The notes beneath the pieces were generated by a model. It saw nothing but the letters and a program-made list of their open reading frames with translations, did no database searches and was not told the DNA's origin. A stretch of DNA of 17,540 bases, taken from NCBI GenBank assembly GCA_900754255.1, contig CAAECI010000109.1:1-17540 (forward strand), written 5' to 3'. Positions 13,639 through 17,540 of the stretch are shown here, one piece after another (positions within the stretch are counted from its first letter, which is position 1; every line of letters starts with the position of its first letter). Source of the stretch: an uncultured Succinivibrio sp. Lineage in GTDB: Bacteria > Pseudomonadota > Gammaproteobacteria > Enterobacterales > Succinivibrionaceae. The position numbers and the translations under genes are program-made.

Positions 13639-14979
13639 ATAGACAAAAGAATATTATCAGCCATAACAAATTGCAAGCTCGGCGAGACAATCATCACCGG
13701 TTACAAGCTTGAAAACGGCACAGGAATGCAAGAAGGAGAAATCTTCTTACACGTGTGGGTAAGACCCAGAAAGGGATAGGATGATTTATGTCCTTTCTGC
13801 CATAAACACTGTAGCGGCTACGACTCTCAAACAGCGGAAAGAACCTGGAGAGGAATGGATCTGGGCGGAGTACAGGTATTGCTACATGGCTCCACGCGCC
13901 GCGTGTACTGCGAGCGTTGCCAAAAGACGGTAACGGCGGAGGTCCCGTGGGCTTTTTATCGTTCCGGCTTTACCAAGGAGTTTGATTTGACGGTTACCTA
14001 CATGGCGTTGCAGGCAAGTAAGAGCATGATCTCCCGGTACATGCGCTGTGCTTGGTATACGGTGATGCAGTGCATCTCAAGAGCCAAAGCATTCTTAGAG
14101 CCGGACGGCACCAAACGCTATAACAATTTGGTGAATATCGGTATTGATGAAACGAGCTTTCGCAAGGGCTACAAGTACCTGGCCGTTGTGGTGAACCATG
14201 ACACGAATGAGGTTGTTTGGGCACATGAGGGACATGGAATTGAGATCTTAAAAATATTCTTTGAAGAGCTTTGTGAGGAGCAGAGAAACTCCATACGTAC
14301 AGTGTCCGGAGACGGCGCCCGATGGATAGATACGGTTATGCAGGAATATATCCCCAATGCTACTCGCTGCATGGATAGTTTCCATGTGGTTGAATGGGCA
14401 ATCAAAGCCTTGGACGAGGTCCGGCTTACCTGCAGAAAAGAGACCGTCAAAAAGTTTAACGAAGAAAAGAAGAAGTCCGAACCTTCAGAGAAAGAGATTG
14501 CTAAGCTCCAAAAGGAAATAGATGCCATTAACGGCTCCAAGTACGCCGTAGGCAAGGCTCTGGAAAACCTGACGGAAAATCAGGAATACAAGCTCTACTG
14601 CATCTCCTTGTTCCATCCTAAGGTATTCAGGGCCTCAGCGCTTAAGGAAATGCTAAGAAAGGCTCTTCAAATCAATGATCCGGATGAGGCGGAGAAAGCC
14701 TTGAATTCTTTTTTCTGGAGAGCAACACACAGCAGACTTGAGCCCTTCAAGCAACTTGCCTATAAGATCCGTCGCCACCAGAAGGCGATCCTAAACACTA
14801 TAAAAATAGGAATTAGCACCGCCCGTGTTGAGGCCAATAATAACAAGAACAAACTCATCATTCGCAGAGGTTTCGGCTATAGGAATATTCAAAACCTCAT
14901 CGACATGATCTTGCTTTGTTGCTCTAAAATTTCGATCCCACTTCCAAACAGAAGTGGAACAAAGCTGAAAGCCGCTTAA
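13633..14979 (+). pseudogene. ISL3-family DDE transposase interrupted by an in-frame stop
   Basis: From the ATG at 13633 the frame encodes 48 residues ending VRPRKG, meets TAG at 13777-13779, and continues in the same frame to 14979; without the stop it would be 448 residues. Just after the stop comes the expected zinc finger DLCPFCHKHCSGYD, paired with YCERC. The downstream open part starts at ATG 13855, has a nearby GGAG, and holds 374 residues. The DDE triad is visible at D98 (IGIDETSF), D153 (VSGDGARW) and E326 (ARVEANNN) of that part. The catalytic domain is therefore intact, but the N-terminal DNA-binding region is split. Probably a recent nonsense mutation; read-through or reinitiation could leave some activity. 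Confidence 0.85.
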
Positions 14980-15011
14980 ACACTGGAGATTCAGACTATG
15001 CTTTCAGCAAA

Positions 15012-15037
15012 GTTACCCATTAATATTTTAGAAGCCC
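15012..15037 (-). repeat. Right terminal inverted repeat of the ISL3 element
   Basis: Read on the minus strand it begins GGGCTTCTAAAA and continues into the same 13-bp core as the left end. It is two bases shorter than the left repeat between tip and core. Confidence 0.8.
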
Positions 15038-15235
15038 CTTTTTCTTTTAATGATGCTCGCTACATCCATAAAATAAAATAATACATGCATACAAAATACA
15101 TATAATTATCATGGTCTAGTATATGTTTAAGAAAAGAAATCGTTAAAAGTTGCTTTATTATCAAATGGAACAGAATCTCAAAAAGCAAACGAATATGACA
15201 GGTATAGTTAATTTTTATAAAAGTAGGATAATAAA

Positions 15236-17236
15236 ATGAAAATTATTTTTTATAATTTATTTGGAGAGATGAAAAACGCAGAACAAGAAACTTTAATGCG
15301 TTTGGAATATTGTTTTAATAAACTTGGACATACTTTGTTAGTTGCCGATAGAAATGGATTTATAATTTCTAGCGGAATTGATAATGGTAAATTTGTTGAA
15401 ACTGTTAATGCAGATTTTCTTTTTACATATAACACCCTTGAACTGGGTATTCGCGCATTTCCTGATATTTTTTCTATTTTTTTTCACTGGTCTCCCTTAG
15501 GATTTGTAGCTAATTTCCAAACACTACTTGAATTAAAAGCATTTAATATTTATGATGCATTTGCTGGGACATATGAAAGTGATGTTTTTGATAAATTTGC
15601 AAATATAACTTGTAGTACAGTGCCATTTATTGGATCTTCAGTTCCTGCTGACTTTGCAATCCCTGCTAGAAAACATCAGGATAGAAAACTATTCTATGTT
15701 GGTATAAATTTTGAACGTGCACTTGTTAAAATGCGTTACGAGGAGCTTTTTAGAAATTTAGATTCTTCTGATAGAATAGAAATATACGGTCCTAGGAAGG
15801 TATATGGCGTAAGTAATTTATGGGCTGATTTCAAAAGTTATAAAGGAGAAATTCCTTTTGACGGTCGTAGTATTTTAAAAAAAATAAACCAGGCAGGCAT
15901 ATGCTTAGCGTTAAATTCTCCAATGCATAACGATGCTGGGGCCGTATCTAATAGAACATTTGAGGCGGCCGCATCTGGGGCTTTAATTATATCAGATGAT
16001 AATAAATTTGTTCGAAAATATTTCAAAGATAGTGTTTTTTATATTGATAATAATTTAACTGAAGTAGAAAACTCAAAAAGAATTATTAAAATAATAGACT
16101 GGGCAAATTCAAATCCGAATGAGGCCTATGAAATGGCAAGAGAATCAAGTGAAATTTTTAAAAAAGAACTTTCTCTTGAAAGTATGGTAAAAAACACTAT
16201 ATCAATAATTCAAAAAAATAAAAATGAATTATGTGGTTTTAAATGTGATGATATTATTGATGTAATATGTTTTTCAAATTCACAAAGTGAATATGATCTT
16301 ATATATTCACAGGTAAGCCGTCAATATACAAAAAATTTAAATTTAATAGTTATTAGTGATCTGGATATCAAAGTAAATAGTAATGTTTTATTAATCAAAA
16401 CAAATTTTGAGTATAAAGGCAGAGCTTTTCTTGAAATAATTCCGTTACTTAAAGGGAACTATTTTATTTTCGTCGATGCTAATACCATTATGCACCAAAG
16501 GCATATTTTTAAAAATTATGATGTACTTCGAAGAACGAATGTATTATTTTCATATTCAGGATGTTATCTAAAAAATAAGTGTGGTTATATAACTCTAAAT
16601 TCATCACCTATTTTACGTGATGAATTTTTATTATTTTCAAAATCATATGGTTTAGATTGGTATAATCAGGATTTACAACTTTTTTTGATTGAAACAATCT
16701 TCTCTAGAGGTTGCGCTCTTTTTAAAAAAGAAATTCTTGCTTTTATTGATAAAGATGAAATTTCTAATATAAGCGATAGTGTGCATTTTTATTTAGCTTG
16801 TTGCTCCATTATTAAAGCATCAAAATTAGGACGTTTTACTTATGCTTGTACTACAGGTTATGAGGCGTCTTCTGTTCAAGAAGTTAATGAAAAAGTATTT
16901 TCTCATAGTAGAAGATTTTGGCTTTCTAATTGTAGATCGGCTAAGACATATATTAAAGAAATGAATGAGGCTTTTTTTAAATACACGTTTGAAATTACAC
17001 CAGGTTTTACTTCGTTAAGGTCTGTAAATGGAGAAAAATTATATTTTTCTGATTTACAGAATACAAAAGAAAATGACTCTATTTTGGATAGTAAATGGAT
17101 GAAAAAATTATTAAACAAGGCCAAAAAATATCGCGTTACTACTTTTCCTTGTTATCTTTATAAGATATTCTCATTATACTGTAAAATTTTAAAACTATTT
17201 AGACATGTACTCCAACATAGTAAGACTCGATCTTAA
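15236..17236 (+). CDS. Two-domain glycosyltransferase (GT-B CgeB/Glyco_trans_1_2-like + GT-A-like)
   Basis: 666 residues, strongly AT-rich with AT-ending codons. The first about 320 residues look like a GT-B enzyme: a Rossmann-type opening MKIIFYNLFGEMKNAEQ, a central KLFYVGINFERALVK segment, and SNRTFEAAASGALIISD at about 237-253, the donor-binding loop of the Glyco_trans_1_2/CgeB group. The second half (from about 335, IIDVICFSNSQSEYDLIYSQVSRQ) resembles a GT2-type GT-A domain, with FVDAN at 412-416 where DxD would stand and FSRGCALFKKEIL further on. Such double transferases are common in capsule loci and may add two sugars. A TAGGA ribosome-binding site precedes the ATG. The insertion sequence separates it from the heptose operon, so it needs its own promoter or read-through. 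Confidence 0.75.
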   Translation: MKIIFYNLFGEMKNAEQETLMRLEYCFNKLGHTLLVADRNGFIISSGIDNGKFVETVNADFLFTYNTLELGIRAFPDIFSIFFHWSPLGFVANFQTLLELKAFNIYDAFAGTYESDVFDKFANITCSTVPFIGSSVPADFAIPARKHQDRKLFYVGINFERALVKMRYEELFRNLDSSDRIEIYGPRKVYGVSNLWADFKSYKGEIPFDGRSILKKINQAGICLALNSPMHNDAGAVSNRTFEAAASGALIISDDNKFVRKYFKDSVFYIDNNLTEVENSKRIIKIIDWANSNPNEAYEMARESSEIFKKELSLESMVKNTISIIQKNKNELCGFKCDDIIDVICFSNSQSEYDLIYSQVSRQYTKNLNLIVISDLDIKVNSNVLLIKTNFEYKGRAFLEIIPLLKGNYFIFVDANTIMHQRHIFKNYDVLRRTNVLFSYSGCYLKNKCGYITLNSSPILRDEFLLFSKSYGLDWYNQDLQLFLIETIFSRGCALFKKEILAFIDKDEISNISDSVHFYLACCSIIKASKLGRFTYACTTGYEASSVQEVNEKVFSHSRRFWLSNCRSAKTYIKEMNEAFFKYTFEITPGFTSLRSVNGEKLYFSDLQNTKENDSILDSKWMKKLLNKAKKYRVTTFPCYLYKIFSLYCKILKLFRHVLQHSKTRS

Positions 17237-17540
17237 CCTAAAAGTCGTCTAATGAGAACACTAAACTGGCCTGTTTGAGGCTTCTTAATACGGCAATCAA
17301 GCCAAACAACAGAGATCACACTTTGTCATAAGGCGCGGAAAGCCGTGTCAGTTTATTTTTAACCTTGGGCTTAACGTCGAAGGTGTTCTTTAAAAATTTG
17401 GTATGAATTTAGTAGATTAGGGGATGTCATAGCGTGGTTATTGCTCATGGGCATGGGGGGCTTGGCAGAATTTTTTTTATTCTGCATCGACACTGTCGGT
17501 TGCCAGATACCGGAGCAAGATCTTAAAAGCTAAGGACGGA
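17237..17540. other. Non-coding or unresolved right end
   Basis: No convincing plus-strand gene. A 9-bp bulged hairpin lies at 17273-17307 (GTTTG-A-GGCTT with AAGCC-AAAC), about 40 bases past the glycosyltransferase stop, without a T-run. GCAGAAT (17465-17471) and ATTCTGC (17479-17485) form a 7-bp stem around seven T. On the minus strand a frame is open from the window edge to a TAA at 17477-17479 and would encode about 20 C-terminal residues (ending TDSVDAE). This could be the tail of a minus-strand gene, with the hairpin overlapping its stop as a terminator, but too little is visible to name it. Confidence 0.35.

Larger units (their letters stand above)
13501..15037 (+). mobile_element. ISL3-family insertion sequence
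   Basis: About 1.54 kb bounded by imperfect inverted repeats starting GGGCTCTTAT on the left and, read inward, GGGCTTCTAA on the right. Both share the perfect core TATTAATGGGTAA (13515-13527; complement at 13513+1500, that is 15013-15025). GGCTCTT tips and a single DDE transposase gene with N-terminal zinc-finger cysteines fit ISL3. The element is visibly richer in G+C than the AT-rich genes on both sides, consistent with transfer. I see no 8-bp target duplication directly outside the repeats. The insertion separates the cupin gene from the large glycosyltransferase gene. Confidence 0.85.

Noticed and set aside
14169..14555. 128-codon minus frame inside the transposase
   Set aside because: It is antisense to the conserved DDE domain and shows low-complexity Ser/Phe/Leu content typical of a shadow frame.
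17401..17540. Short plus-strand frames near the right edge
   Set aside because: Each is under 40 codons with early stops and no motif; overlapping frames give equally plausible-looking peptides.
1..17540. CRISPR array, tRNA or rRNA genes
   Set aside because: No regularly spaced direct repeats, tRNA cloverleaf signatures or rRNA segments were seen on either strand.

Overview
The window looks like chromosomal DNA of a moderately AT-rich gammaproteobacterium. The S21 ribosomal protein is almost residue-for-residue the enterobacterial form, and a divergent rpsU/tsaD pair followed by folB is a gammaproteobacterial arrangement. The tandem AAA-ATPase/PD-(D/E)XK genes, common in anaerobic gut bacteria, suggest a host-associated anaerobe such as a member of the Succinivibrionaceae. 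That family placement is inference, not proof.

Layout. (1) 1-3142: two tandem paralogues of the AAA-ATPase-like + PD-(D/E)XK family; the first has lost its N-terminal third including the Walker A motif, the second is intact. (2) 3200-6032: a housekeeping block with rpsU on the minus strand, with its own promoter and terminator, diverging from tsaD-folB-folK on the plus strand (tRNA t6A synthesis and two folate-pathway steps). (3) 6232-13388: eight tightly packed plus-strand genes for surface-polysaccharide sugar synthesis. These are a GT2-like glycosyltransferase, a GDP-mannose-4,6-dehydratase-type SDR, gmhA, hddA, an hddC-gmhB fusion, a GT75/STELLO-like protein, a second SDR and a small cupin. 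(4) 13501-15037: an ISL3-family insertion sequence whose transposase frame is broken by an amber codon. (5) 15236-17236: a large two-domain glycosyltransferase, very AT-rich. (6) 17237-17540: no convincing gene.

How the genes work together. GmhA isomerises sedoheptulose 7-phosphate to D-glycero-D-manno-heptose 7-phosphate. HddA phosphorylates C1, the C-terminal half of the fusion removes the C7 phosphate, and its N-terminal half adds GMP, giving GDP-D-glycero-alpha-D-manno-heptose. The dehydratase-type SDR next door could make the 4-keto-6-deoxy sugar, and the second SDR plus the cupin could epimerise/isomerise and reduce it to a 6-deoxy-heptose. The GT75/STELLO-like protein is the most unusual member; it could be a glycosyltransferase or a pyranose/furanose mutase for this nucleotide sugar. 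The glycosyltransferases would place the sugars in a capsule or O-antigen. No flippase, polymerase or ABC exporter is visible, so the locus continues beyond the window.

The most rewarding items are the heptose module with its fused and compositionally two-toned HddC-GmhB protein lacking the usual GmhB zinc ligands, the GT75/STELLO-like protein in a heptose operon, the start-codon-sequestering hairpin in the insertion sequence, and a long near-perfect palindrome just beside that insertion.
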